Assembly: GCA_930971385.1 (NCBI GenBank)
Contig: CAKNGB010000005.1
Span: 24,228 to 88,227, forward strand
Reading direction: 5' to 3'
Length of the DNA stretch: 64,000 nucleotides
Origin: an uncultured Clostridia bacterium
Lineage (GTDB): Bacteria; Bacillota; Clostridia; Christensenellales; UBA1242
Of this stretch, positions 23,801 to 38,800 are shown in pieces (the first letter of the stretch is position 1; every line of letters begins with the position of its first letter). A program made the position numbers and the translations under genes. The notes beneath the pieces were generated by a model. It was not told the DNA's origin. It did not search any database and was given only the letters and a program-made list of their open reading frames with translations.

Positions 23801-26800
23801 TGGCAAGTGGGGAGATGTTTCCTTCACAGCAACTTGGACGGCTCAAACCTACACCGTGACCTTTGACGCACCAAACTTTATAACATATCCTTATAGCGTG
23901 ACAGCAAACGGCGGAAATATAACAAGCGAGGTTGTTGCAAACGAACTTGTTGCAACCTACACTGCAAATGCTGGCGGAACAGGATTTACTGCTACCACCT
24001 CAGCAATGGAAGCAGGCGAATACGCTTGGACAATTCAAGTTCGTGCTAGTCGTGAAATATCTGGCATTTCTCTTGGCGTGGGAAGTGAAGGTGTGATGAG
24101 CGATATAACGCTTTCAACTGATTGGCAAACTTTTACATTTAACTTCACCTTAACAAGTGGAAATAATTTCACATTAACATCTTCTGCACTCGGCGAAGGC
24201 GACAATATTGAATTCAAGTGCCTTTCTATCCAACAAATTTCTGAAATGACAGCGGACAATGCGATTGGAAATATAACTGTCACATATAATGAGGCGTATG
24301 GCACTCTTCCAACTCCAACACGCACTGGATATACCTTTGCAGGTTGGTATTTGGAGGAAACTTATGGCACACCTATCACAGCAACTTCAACCGTCACAAC
24401 AACTGGCGATCACACCTTGTATTCTCGCTGGACGGCAACACCATACACAATCACCTATGTTGACGGCGACAGCGAAACAGAAGAAGGCTATGACATCACA
24501 ACTCCTGTTCAACTTGAAGCACCAGAAAAAGTGGGCTACACATTCATGGGCTGGCAAGTTGAGGCAAATGCAGGTCAATACGCAGACGGAACATATGCTT
24601 GGAATGCTGGCGATGTTCTTAATGGCTCGCTTGGCACAGGCTTAATTGGCGATGTTAGATTAATTGCCGAATGGCAAGCAAACACAGTTCGCGTCACCTT
24701 GAACACCAACGACTCCACCGGCACGCGTGACGATGAAACAGTCCTTCCAAACGGCGGAATTGTTTACATCACATATGACGAAACAACAATCTATTCAAAT
24801 AGAACTGGCGAGACTTATCCATACACACCAGCTGGCGAAAAATTGAACCCAACCTTAACACGCTTTGGTTATAACTTCATGGGCTGGAGCACAACTCAAG
24901 ACGGTGCAAACATTGTGATTAACTCGGCAGGCGAACTCACTGCTCCTTGGACGGCAAGCGGAACAGACGGACAGACCTTATATGCTGTTTGGGAAGCAAA
25001 GGTTATCACTCTTAACTTAACAGGCGATGCAAGCACAACTGTTAACGACAGTGAAGTGTTCATCGAATTTGACGGCACAACTTTCTATGCTGACTATGAC
25101 GGCGAAAACTTGACCAACGAAATTGTGCCAATGGCAAATAAAGACGGCTATATTTTCAGCGGATTTATAATGGCGGGTGGCACACTTGTTATCAACAACC
25201 ACGGCGCAGTGGTAAATCGTTGGAACTATACCGACACTGAAACAGATTTAACCGCAACCTTTAATGCCGACACCTACACAATCACTTTTGTTGACGATGA
25301 TGATGACTCCACTGAGCTTGGCTCTGTTAACTACATCACCGACAGCACTGTTAACTTACTGCAACCAACTCGCGACGGCTACACCTTAAGTGGCTGGAGA
25401 GTTGTTGCAAGTGTTGGACAAATAGACGAAGAAACATACGCATGGACTGCGGATGAGTTTATCCAAACCTTCTTAAACTTCTCAACTGTTGGAAGATTTG
25501 GCGATGTCACCTTGGAAGCAGTTTGGGCTAATAATGAATACACCATTATTTACGATGCAAATGTTTCTGGGCTTATCAATCCTGAAACTCTTGGCGGTTC
25601 AACACCTTCCACTCTTGCACACTTCGACCAACAAGTGACAATCGCAAACAACGGCTATACGATTGACGGATATAAATTCCTTTCATGGAACACACAACGC
25701 GATGGACTTGGAACACCACTCGAAGAAGGGAAACAAGGAGTGTTCAACTTCACAAATGAAGTGAATGGAACTTACACACTTTATGCTCAATGGCAAATTC
25801 AATCCTACACCTTAACTCTTGAAATTGAAACGGCTGGAATTGACAGCGTTTCTGCAAGAGGCGAAGGCGTGACAGATAACAAAGATGGCACATACACTGT
25901 GGTTTATGGCTCTCAAGTGACATTAACGGCGAATGTGAAAAAAGGCTACACCTTCTCAATGTGGCGTGCAACCAGTGGAACGATTGCTGGAAGTGTTCTC
26001 ACAATGCCAGCAGTTAGCACCACCGTTTATGCAAGTGCAACTCCACAACAATTTGCAGTTTCCTATCAAGGCAACGAAGGAACAATCTATAACGGAACAA
26101 ATTGGGTTTCCACTTACAGTGTTAGCGTGGACTTTAACGCAACAATCACATTATTAGATGAAACAAGCGTTCAAAGAACAGGCTACACCTTCACTGGCTG
26201 GAACACAGAAGTAAACGGCACAGGAACTTTCTATGCTGGTGGTGCAACTTACACACATCAAACAACAGGAGTGCAAAACCTTTACGCTCAATGGACGCCA
26301 AATACCTATGTTGTCAACTTTGACGCACCTAACTATATCACTTACCCATATGTTGTGACAGCAAACGGCGGAAATGTGACAAGCAAGGTTGTTGCAAACG
26401 AACTTGTTGCAACCTACACCGCTGGCGACAATGCAACAGGTTTCACAATTTCCACCACATCACTTGACGCTGGTAGATATGCTTGGACAGTGGAAATTCG
26501 TGCAAGCAAGGAGTTAACTTTAACCACACTTGGCATTGCAAGTGAAGGAACTTTAAAAATTTCAACAGACTGGCAAACCTTTGTTCTTACATTTGATTTA
26601 ACAAGTGGAAATAACTTCGAATTAACCACAAGCGAACTTGCAAGTGGCGACTATGTTGAATTTAAAAATCTTGCCGTTCAGAAAGTTTCGGAAATCAACT
26701 CCGACACCGCTCTTGGCAATTTAACAGTCACATACGCGGGAACTTATGAAAATCTTCCAACTCCAACGCGCACTGGCTACACCTTCCTTGGCTGGAACAC

Positions 26801-29800
26801 CCTTCCACAAGAGGAAGTTGTGCTTGGAGAGTGGCAAGGAAGTGACACTCAAATCAACTCCAACTCCACAGTTTCAATTGCACAAAATCACACGCTATAC
26901 TCATGGTGGAGTTATAATCAATACACAATTAACTATGATTCAAACGATGCTAACTACTATGGCACAGCAACAGGTTCAACTGCAAGCACAAGCGCATACT
27001 ATGATAACTCTGTTCAATTAAGTGCTTGTGGCTTTAACCGTGACGGCTACACCTTTAGAGGTTGGACGCTTGACGCAGAGGGCAAAGGCACACTTTACAC
27101 CGCGGGACAACAAGATGTGTTCAACTTTGTGGCTTCTGGTTCTGTCACACTCTACGCTCAATGGACACCAATCACATACCACATCATTGTTAGAGACTCC
27201 GACACAGAGAGCCCTGCAACTGAAATTCAAATTGATGCTCCATTTGCAAGCACTTTAAGCGAACACATTTTAACCGATGTTTCAGCCTACACCAAAGACG
27301 GCTGGACGCTTAACGGTTTCTTTGTGACAAATGATAGCGTGATTTCAGGCACAAGTTTGATAACGGCACAAGGCTATCTTAATATGGATGTTGCTGGAAT
27401 TACTGATAACGGAATGTTCATTCATGTTGGCGATGTTGTTGTGACGGCAGTTTACACACCAAATCCATACACAGTTGTGTTCAACGGCAACGCTCGTCCT
27501 GACGACACAAGCACACCTGCCCCACTGTTTGACAACGGCACAAGCACCGAAACAAAAACTGTATATCACGACTCCACTTACGGACAAGACGGCTTCTGGC
27601 CAACACCATCTTACAGCGGTTATTACTTCTATGGCTATTCAGTTAGAAATGATTACACAATCATCGCTGTTGAAGTGTTCCTTAAAGAATATAGAAATTT
27701 CCAAGCGGAAGATATTACTGATGAATATATCTTAAACTATGAAACGGGTGGCGAAGGCGAAGATTCAGTTTTGAAATTTGTTTATCTAAAGAATGAGGCA
27801 GACACCAATGCAACAGAAATATCCGATGTTCTTTACACAACAGCAGAAAGAGAAAATGACTTCATTGAAGCCACCGACATTGTTGACGACTCATATGTGG
27901 GCGAGGATGAAACCATCAACCTCTATGCTATGTGGCTTGGAAGAAATGATATCGAGTATACAGTTTACTACTTACTTGAAGATATCACTTTGGATAGTGA
28001 AGCGACAGTCTTCCCAGAAAGACCAGCGGACGGCGGTTATCCAACAGTTGAGGAACTTCCAAAAGAGGGCGAGAACCTTCAATACACTTACACCGATGAA
28101 ACAGAAATTACTTCTTCTTTCACAGTGGAAAGAATTGAACATTTTGACAACGCACTCACGGCTGACTTTGTTATCAACTATTTGCAAAAATATCCATACA
28201 CAGGTTTCGACTATGTGACTTACGAATATGTTGATGATGTGATGAGCGGTGATAATAACACAATCATCTTCGCGTTCTACACTCGTCAAGCATACACGCT
28301 TAACCTTGAAATGCAAACAGGAATTGAAAGCGTTTCAGCAAGTGGCGAGGGCGTGACAGGTTCTAACGGCGTTTACAGCGTGAAATACGGCTCTTCTGTC
28401 ACACTTAACGCTGTTGCAGAAATTGGTTATAACTTTGGAAATGACGCAGTTAACTCTTGGGTTCAAAATTCTTCCGACTTAGGCACGGTTTCCATTTCCA
28501 ACAATGTTTATGGCACATCTGACAATCTTAACACCATCACCAACACTTTCAATATGAATGTGACAAGCGAGGTTAACTTGTCGATTAAGGCAATTCCTGA
28601 CACTGACACGGCTTATGTTGTTCAATACTTCTTTGAAGATGTCAATCACGCAGGCTCATTCGTTCAAAGACTAGAACATCCAGATGTGGACGAAACTGGC
28701 ACAACCGATGAGGATATCGCGCTTAGCACATATTCAATCTCTATCGCAGGCTTTAGTTATGCTTACTACACATCCTCTTCCACAACCGACACCGATGTTC
28801 GCGACGGTTCACTTAACATCGACGGCGACGGCTCAAGAGTGATTAAACTTTACTACACTCTTGCCACCAACATCACCTTCGGTTTTGCAACCGACTGGCC
28901 AAACGGACAAAGCACAATGAGCGTGACCGTGGCTGGAGATGTTTCTGAAAGCCTTATGAATGTTGGTGTGAAGTTTGAACAAACTGTTCAAGTTTCCATA
29001 ACAATTAAAGAGGGCTACACCTTAACTGGCTTAACTTCCTCTAACCCATCCATTATGGCAAATGTTGCGGTTGGTGATATGGGAGAAAATAACGGAACTT
29101 ACACCTATTCTTTCTTAATGCCAAGCGAATCCTTCACATACACTGCAAACATCACAAGAAACACCGACACATCGTTTAATGTGGTTTACCTATTTGAAAA
29201 CCTTGAAAACGACGAGGGAACTCTTGGAAATGATAAATACTCCACAATGCCAAATCATCCTGGTGTAACTGGTGAAGGCACAACCGAAGCGGAAATCACA
29301 AGAGAACTTCTTGAAAGCCAAGCCTTAATTCCAACTGAACCTGGTTTTGCCATCTCCAATGTGGGTGCAATCACAGTTTCGGACGGCACAGAAAACTTTA
29401 ACCCAGTTTACATCGACGGTGCTGGAAATTCCACGGTTTATGTTTACTTCACTCGCCTTGAATATACCGTCACAATCAACTATGTTTACGGCGATAATTC
29501 CGACTTTGCTGGAACCACAAGAGAAAGCAAAGTGTTTGAAAATGTTCGCCACGGCGCAAGCGTGAACGATGTTGCAAGCCCAAAATATAACGGTTATGCA
29601 CTTGTTGAATCTAACCAAAACACAATCTCCGTCACAGTTAACGCAGACGATGTTGTGGTTAATGTGGCATATAACCCAATTTCCTACATCATCACCTATG
29701 AATACGACGGCGGGAGCGTAACCACAGAGGGAACAACATCATATAACATTGAAGATGTCATCACTCTTCCAAAATTAGAGAAAGAGGGCTGGAACTTCTT

Positions 29801-32800
29801 ATACTTTGAAGTTTCTGAAATCGACGAAACCACCAACTTTGTTATGAACGAACACTTCCAAGAAGCAACAATTCCTGCTGGAAAATACGGCGATGTTGAA
29901 TTCACTGCAATTTGGAGTGCAAACGAATTTGGCGTTTCCTTCAACCTCACACACTTAACATATTCGGCAGACTCCTTAACAGCAACAAGCGGTGTGCCAT
30001 ACACGGCAACCTTGATTGCAGATGAGGGATATGCTCTTCCAACTTCCGTTCAAGTTTCCATTAACGGAGAAATTGTGGAAAGTGGATATAGCTACACCGA
30101 CGGCGTTATCACAATCTCTGGCAATGCAGTTGTTGGCAACATCATAATAACTGCATCTGGCACGCCAGAACGCTTTATGGTGACCTTGAACCTTAACGAT
30201 GCAAGACTTACCCATGGTTCAACAAATGCAAGCGTTAGCCTTGAGGGTGTTCAAGTTAACGAAAACGGCGAAATTGAACTTTGGGCTGTTTATGACGGTA
30301 ACTATTCCACGCTTTACACAACAGAGGATGGAAACACAAGCGTTAGCCTTGCAGACTTCACCTCTGAAAATGTGACAAGAATGGGATATAACTTCAGTGC
30401 AAGATGGTTCATGACAGACCTCTATGCTGATGCAAGCACAGCAACAGCACAAGAAGTGACTGCAAACACCACCTTTGCAAATGCCAATAACTCGACAAAT
30501 CTTTATGCTTATTGGACAACAAAGATCATCACTGTTAACTTAACGCTCGACTCTAGTCATACGGACGGAGAGTTAACACATCAAACTGTTTACGTTAAAT
30601 TTGACCAAACAGGAATTTACTCCGATGAAAGTGCCACACTCACTTGCGCACCAAGTGCAAGAGACTATGGCTACACATTTGAAGGCTTCTATCTTGGCGA
30701 TGAAGAAGTGATTTCTGAAAATGGAGCACTTGTAAGCGCTTGGACAAGAGGCGACACAACGGAAACTTTAACAACAAGTTTCACTGCAACTCCATACACA
30801 ATCACTTATTCAGCAGGTGGAATTAGCGGTGTCACACTTCCAACTCCAAACGAAGTGGAATACACCATCGAGTCTAACTTCACACTTCAAAGTGCAACTC
30901 GCGACGGACGCACCTTTGCTGGTTGGACAACAAGTGAAAATGTTGGCGAACTTGCTGACAGATACAGTTGGGTGGCAGGCGAAACTTACACAACCGACAC
31001 CAATGTTAATGGCAAGTATGGCAATGTCACACTTGTGGCAACTTGGACGGCAACTTCATACTATATAACCTATGACCTTGACGGCGGAGAATTTACTGGC
31101 GAAGAGACCTTAACTCAAGAATACAACATCGACTCAACCTCCACAATCTATCCATCCACTTCTATGCAAAAACAAGGATACATCTTTGTTAACTTTGTTG
31201 TGACAAGTGAAACGGATGGCTCATGGACGCAAAATGCCACTATCGACGCAGGCTCAACCTTGAATGGCAAGTGGGGAAATGCCACACTTAGAGCAGTTTG
31301 GCAGGCTCTTCCAAACAATGTCACAATTAATGTGGCAAATACAACTCCAACCTATGACCAAGGTCAAACCGTGCTTAGCGGAAACGCATATTCAGCAACA
31401 ATCACTGCAAACGCTGGATATACTCTACCTACGGCCATCACAGTTCAAGTGGGCGAACAAACACTCACTGAGGGTGATGAGGGCACAGGGCAATATTCTT
31501 ATAACGAAACAACAGGCGAAATTGAAATTTATGAAGGCGTAATCAACGGCGCAGTTTCCATCACAGGAAGCGCAACGCCAAACACCTATAACGCAAACAT
31601 CACTGGTGTTAACGCAACTGTCAGTGTTGACAACTTATCCTTCACAACTTCAATCACACATCCAGTCACAACTGGCGTATCCTTCACAGTTTATGCAAGA
31701 CCAAACGCTGGCTATGGCGAAAATGACCAAATCTCCTTCCAAGCAAATGGCGCAAGCGTCAGTGCAACGGAAGAGGATAATGGAACTTACTATGTGACAG
31801 TTTCTAACTTCACCGATGAGTTCTCATTAACAGTGACTGCAACACCTAACCAAAACGATGTTATCTTCGATTTAACCAACCTTAAACAAGACAGCGGAAG
31901 TTTGACGGTTAATAGTGGCGCTTCTTACACGGCAAGAATTAGTGCAGAGGATGGCTACTCCATTCCAACCACAATTGAAGTGTATAACGGCGAAACCTTG
32001 CTCACAGCGGGCGAAGGCGGACAATACACATATAACTCTGCAACTGGCGAAATCACCATCAACGCAGGTGTTATCACTGATGATGTTACAGTTGTGGCAA
32101 GTGGCGTTGCTTTAAGATTCAGCGTCAACTTCAACATTAACGACAGCACAAGCGGAAACGGCACAACCGAGGTTCTCAGCGTTGTTGTTAATGGCAGCAA
32201 CTTGACAATTCAAAATGATGTTATCACACTTTGGATAACCTATGGCACAAACTATGGCACACTTTACTTAGCACAATCTGGCGACACCTCCTTCTCGCTC
32301 AGTGCTTTGACAAGTGCTATAACTCGCCTTGGCTACACACTTGACGGCTGGTATCTTAACCCATTCAGCCTTGGAACAACTCCAAGTGGCGAGGAAATCA
32401 CAGACAGCACAACCTTTGCAAATGCTAACAATTCAACAATTCTTTATGCTTACTGGACAAGAAATCCGAGAACTCAATATGTTGTTAACCACTATCAAAT
32501 GAATTTGGATGGCAACTATGATGATGATCCAACTGAAACCGAAACTCTTTACGGCGAAACCGACAGCGAAATCTCGCCAGAAAGAAAAGTTTATGAAGGT
32601 TTCACAGCACCAGTTGCCCAAACCGAAACAATTAATGCAGACGGCACAACAGTTATCGACTACTACTACACAAGAAACTATCACATCTTAACTTTAACAG
32701 GTGAAACAGGCGTGGCAACAGTTTCTGCAAATGTTGCTCACACTGTTCAAGGCGACTTTGAAGATGATGTTCTAAGTCAAGGACAATATCGCGTTTACTA

Positions 32801-35800
32801 TGGCGACACTGTCACAATCGACGCAACTGCAAGCATTGGCTATGTGTTTAAAGGACAGTGGCAAAAGACAAGTGAATATTCTCCTAACTTAACCGACAGC
32901 ACAGGAACAGCAAAGACCTTTACAATGGTTGATTATGCAGTTTCCTATGAAGCACTTGTTGATGAAGACACCGTGACAATCACACTTAACGGAAACGGCG
33001 GAACATTCACAAATAGTGAGGAAACCACAACCGTTGAAATCACATACCTATCTAACTATGGCACACTTGAAACACCAACTCGTCAAGGCTTCACCTTTGG
33101 CGGATGGTTCACACAAGACCTTGAGGATGATGCAGACATTTCCACACTTACACCTGTCACATCGCAAACTCAAGTGACAAATCCAGAAGCACACACCTTA
33201 TTTGCTTATTGGACAACAAATGTTCACACCTTCACGGTTAGATACTTATATGCTGACGGACAAACAGCAAGTGAAGAATATTCTGAAAATATCAATTTTG
33301 GCGAAACTTGGACTGTTCCTGAAAGACCACTTACTGGCTATAACTACACAGTTAACTCGGGCGACTACGGCAATGCAACAACAGGTTCAATGCCAGATGA
33401 CGACTTACTTGTTATTGTCACATACACAGCAAAGACATATAACATCATTCTTCACTCCAACTATCCAGAAGGATATGACGATGAAGAAAATGTGACCTTA
33501 ACTGCAACATATAACCAGCCATTCTCAGTCACCACAATCTCGAACTTAGGTTGGGGTGTTGATGGATATGGCTTCAGCGGTTGGTATCAATCAGCAGAAG
33601 GAACTGGCGATGACGGCTGGCGCGACGGCTACACAATCGACAGATGGACAAATGATTTAACAGAGGATATGAACCTCTATGCAAGATGGAGTGCAAACAC
33701 TGGGCTATCCTATCATGTTGACATCTATCTTATGGACACCGACGGGCAATACAGCTCATCTTACTCAGATTCATTCCCACGCGCAGATGCAACCACAGAT
33801 GTTCCATTGACATTCACTTATAATGCAACTTCTGCAACTGTTAATGGCACACCATATAACTACACAGGCTTCACATTCGACACTTCTCGTTTGCCAGCAG
33901 ATGAAATCATCGTGGCAACAGACGGCTCAACAAGAGTTGCTCTCTATTTTGCTAGAATTGAGTTTACATTGACCATTAATGCAGGTGAAGGAATAACCTC
34001 TGTTTCTCCAACAGGAACAAAAACCTACTATTATGGCGAAGAAGTGGAAATCAGCGCAGTTGTTGCAAGCGGATATAGATGGACAGGTTTTGTTGTGGCT
34101 GACTCCTCAACAACTCCTGGTGGCTTAACACAAGGCGCACTTGGCGAAACCACTCAAACAATCACAATGGGCAATGGCAACACCATTCTTAATGCCACCG
34201 CTGTTAAAGATACCTTCACTCTTTACTTCGAGTTAAATGGCGGAACCTATCCAGGCTCTGTTCAAACAGACGAACAAGGCAGAATTTATGTGACAGGCGA
34301 ATATCAATCGACCTATACATTGCTCACGCCAACTAAGACAGGCTATAACTTCCTTGGTTGGACTCTTCAAGAGGGTAGTGTTGGTTCGCTTAGTGACACC
34401 ACTTTCACCTTTGGCGCAGGAAATGCTACCGCAGTTGCTAACTGGGAAGCAGATAGATATCAAGTGACACTTAACCTTAACGATTTCTATAATGAAAACG
34501 GCTCAACAACAGCAAGAACAATTGTCACAACAAGAAACGATAATCCAGAAGGCACAAGTGGAACAAGCCTAACCTTAGATAATGGCACAATCACACTTTA
34601 CATCGACTTTAATTCTAATTATTCACATCTCTACATCTCAGAAGATAGCGATGAATATGTTTCTATCAACGACTTTAGCAATGTCACCTTACTTAGAAAT
34701 GGCTACACATTTGTTAACTTCACTCTTGGCGAAGATGTTATCACAAACGGCACAACCTTTAACACCGACGGTAATGTGGAACTTGTTGCTAATTGGACGG
34801 CTACCTCTTACACCTTAACAGTGAATGCAAGTGTTGCTGGAAAGGCAACGATTGAAGTTAGTGGTTTAGGCGTGACCGACAACGAAAACGGCACCTATAG
34901 TGTTGTGTTCGACAGCGCCGTTACAGTTAACACCATAGTTTCCGATGGCTACACATTCATAAGATACGCAAATGGAGATGTTCAACTTTCCACAAACAAT
35001 CCATACACATTTAACTACACAACTCCATCGGCACTCACCGTCACAAGCGTGATTTCAGCAAATGTATACACAATTCACTATAACGCTAACGGCGGTAGCG
35101 GTCCATCCGACACCACAACAGCGCGCTATGACGAAAAAACAACAATTTCAAACGGCTCAGGCTTCACACGCACAGGCTATGACTTTGCTGGTTGGACAAT
35201 CACAATTGGCGAACAAGTTTACACCACAACAAGTGTAGAAAACGAAAATGCCATCACCGAAACAGGACTTTATGTTCTTCCAGACGGCACTCACAGAGCG
35301 TTCAATCTTGCAACCACTGGCAATGTCACCTTGAACGCGGTTTGGACGGCAAGAACCTATAACGTCACCTTTGATGAACGCGACGGAAGCGAAATCACAG
35401 ATATCTCTGGTGCAACTTACGACACAGCAGCTGCCATCAGCGGAACATCCACAAAACAAGGCTACACCTTTGGTGGATTTGCTTTAGCTGAAGGCGCAAC
35501 TTCCTCAATTGTGGAAGAAATCACAGATATCACAGGCTATGACACATTAAGCGAATATCTTGTTGCAAACAGAACAAGAGGAATTTACCTATATGCAGGC
35601 ACTTACTATGTGTTCAACCTTTCTTCAGAAAATAACGCAACAGTTCCTGTTTATGTGATTTGGACTCCAGCATCCTCTTCCTACACAGTAAATTACTACC
35701 TTGAAACTGTGGACGGAAGATTCGTGCTTGACACAAGCGAGGAAATCACCACCGAATTTGGCGAAGAATTCGCAACGTATTCTAGGACAATAAGCGAAGG

Positions 35801-38800
35801 AATTCTTTCCGATCAATTTGTCACCATCGATCAGTCTGTTTCTTACACAGGATTTAGACTTAACCTTCTTCATGAGGGAACGGTGACAAATGGCAATGTT
35901 TTAGGCGACGGCTCGTTAACGCTTAGCCTCTACTATGAAAGACTTACCTATTCAATCGATATGCTCTATAACGAAGCAGGTGTTCAAAATGTTGAAATTA
36001 CACAAGAATATGCCACCGACAATGTTATGAAGTATAACGAAGAAATCACAATTTCAACCACCATGAACGCTGGGTATACTTTCACAAATTACGCAGTGAC
36101 CGCCGGCGAAGCAGTGGCTTCTAACCCATGGATATTTAACATCACAGAAAACATGGAAATCACAATTAACTATTCCGCAGGCGAATTTAGTTATCAAGTT
36201 CTCTTCAGATTTGAAACGCTTGAAGGCGGAAGCTATGTGGAAGATGAAAATTATAAAAATGTCACACTTTATGGCGAAGTTGGACACACGATTGATTACA
36301 GCGACTTACAAGCAACCATAAACGGCAACACGCCTGCTGGCTTTACCTATGCTTCCTTTGAAGAAGGCAAAGTTATCACTGCAGACAACAAGCAAACCGT
36401 GACAGTTAACTTTGATAGACGCGACGACATCAAACTTACCTTATCACTCACAACTGGCGTGGCATCAATCTCGGCAGTGGCAGGAGACACGGCAGGAAGT
36501 GCGGTTCAACTTTCCACCACTTCAGAAAATATGTTTGTTTACAATGTTCGTTTTGGAAGCGAAGTGACAATTTCTTACACACTTAGCGAAGGATATCAAT
36601 TTGCTGAATTTGAAACTAACATTGAAGACTTGCTTTCAAACATCACTGGCGGAGGCGTTGGTGAATTGTCTGGCGGAGCAACAATTGCCGAAATGCCAGC
36701 AGAAAATGTTGACATTCAAGTTAATGTCACTCCACTTCTTGTGAACTTCGACATCACATATATGTTTGAAACCTTTGTGGACGGCAAATTCACAATCACT
36801 GGCTCAACTGTTCAACGCAAAGGCTATGCTGGAAGCACAATCTTCGATTTAACAGACTACAGCCTCGACCAATTCCCAGGATTCACTTTCACAGACTTCA
36901 CAAATGCTGACGGAACAAATGCAGTTGTCATTGCAGGCGACGGCTCAACCGATGTTATTGCTCGCTTTGAAAGAAACGATGTATTAGTTCAAGTTGTTCG
37001 CGCAGAGGGAGTTGAAAGTGTGACACTTACAGCAAGTGAATACACCTTCACACAAACCTTTGATGCAAACAGTGAAAATAATTCAGTTAACATCAAGTAT
37101 GGCGCAAAAGTTATCATCACATCCACTCCAGCAAATGGCTATGACAGCGTTTCCTATTCTGGAATTAGCACTGATGTTGACGAAAACAGCGCAACTTACT
37201 TCACAGTTCCAGCTGATAACTTCACTTTGACGGCAACTGGCAATCCTCACACATATATAATCACTTTCAACGGCAACGGCGGAACAACAGATGGCACAAC
37301 AAACTCTTACACACAGAATGCTGTTTTCAACACAAATGTTGTGCTTGAAAACAACAGATTCAACAACCCTGGATATTACTTCCGTGGATGGGCAACAGAT
37401 GAAACCCTTGGTGCAGAAAGCGTGGAAGACAGAGTTGTTTACGCAGACGGCGACACAATCAGCCCTTATGCATTCACAGAGGATTTAACCTTGTATGCAG
37501 TTTGGCTCAACAACACCTACACCATCACTTATAATGGTAACGGCGGTGCTATCCCACAAGAAGAGGGCGACGATTTAACAACCTATCCTCATGGCACAAA
37601 TGTTGAATATGACGAAACAGTCACACTTCTTGCCATCGACGAAATCGGCTTTGTTCGCACTGGCTACACCTTTGTTGGTTGGGCAAGAAATGCCGAGGGA
37701 ACAGACACCACAGGCTTAACAAGAGGCGATGATGGCACATGGACTGCAACACGCTTAACCACAACAGCAGGTCAAAATGTTCCTATCTATGCAATTTGGG
37801 AAGAGCACACCTACACACTTATCTACAACAGTAACTACACTTCCTATAACGGCACTGAAGATGTCACCTACACCTACTCCACAGAAGTTGGATATGACGA
37901 CCTTATCACAGCACTTTATCATGACGACGAAAATCTTAACTTCGCTCTTGCTGGCTACACCTTCCACAGCTGGAACACAGCACCAACTGGCGATTTAAGA
38001 GAAATTGCAGAAAATGAACAAATGCAATACTTAACAGAACAAGACGGTGGAACAGTCACACTCTATGCAATCTGGACGGCTAACACCTACACTGTTGTGT
38101 TTAACAATAACGGCGGAAATGGTCAGATGAATAATTTGGAAGTTAAATATGACGAAGCGAAAGCGCTTCCAAACAATTCGTTTGAACGCACAAACTATAA
38201 CTTTGCTGGCTGGACAACACAAAATGGTGGCACAGTAAGCGAAGCGCAAGTGGTTTCCAGCACGGATGAAATCACCGAAAGAGGAATCTATCTTGTTGGT
38301 TCAACTTACTATGTTTATAACCTCACAACAGAAAGTGAAAACATCACTCTCTATGCTGTATGGTCGGCTCAAGAATTCACAATTTCCTATAACGCTAATG
38401 GCGGAACTTTCCGTGAAGACTTGTCGCTTTCGCCAGAAGGCTTATATCTCTTCTCCTACACAGTTGAAGATGAGGTGACCTTCTTAACAGGCGCTGACAT
38501 CACTTACTACGGAAGAACACTTGTTGGCTTCACAATCACAGGCACCAACCACAACTGGCACACCTATATTTCAGGCGACATCACTTTGAGTGATACCACA
38601 GGAATTGGACCTGGCGCATATGGCAATGTGACGCTCACAGCGCAATGGCAAGCAAATCCATACACCTTAACAATCAAATATGTTTATGGCAAAAATGGCA
38701 CGGAACTCGACGGCACTGAGGCTTATGAAACTCACACAGAACAAGTTATTTTTGGCGAAACCTTCAATGTTCAATCTCCATCAATCACTGGCTATCAAGC

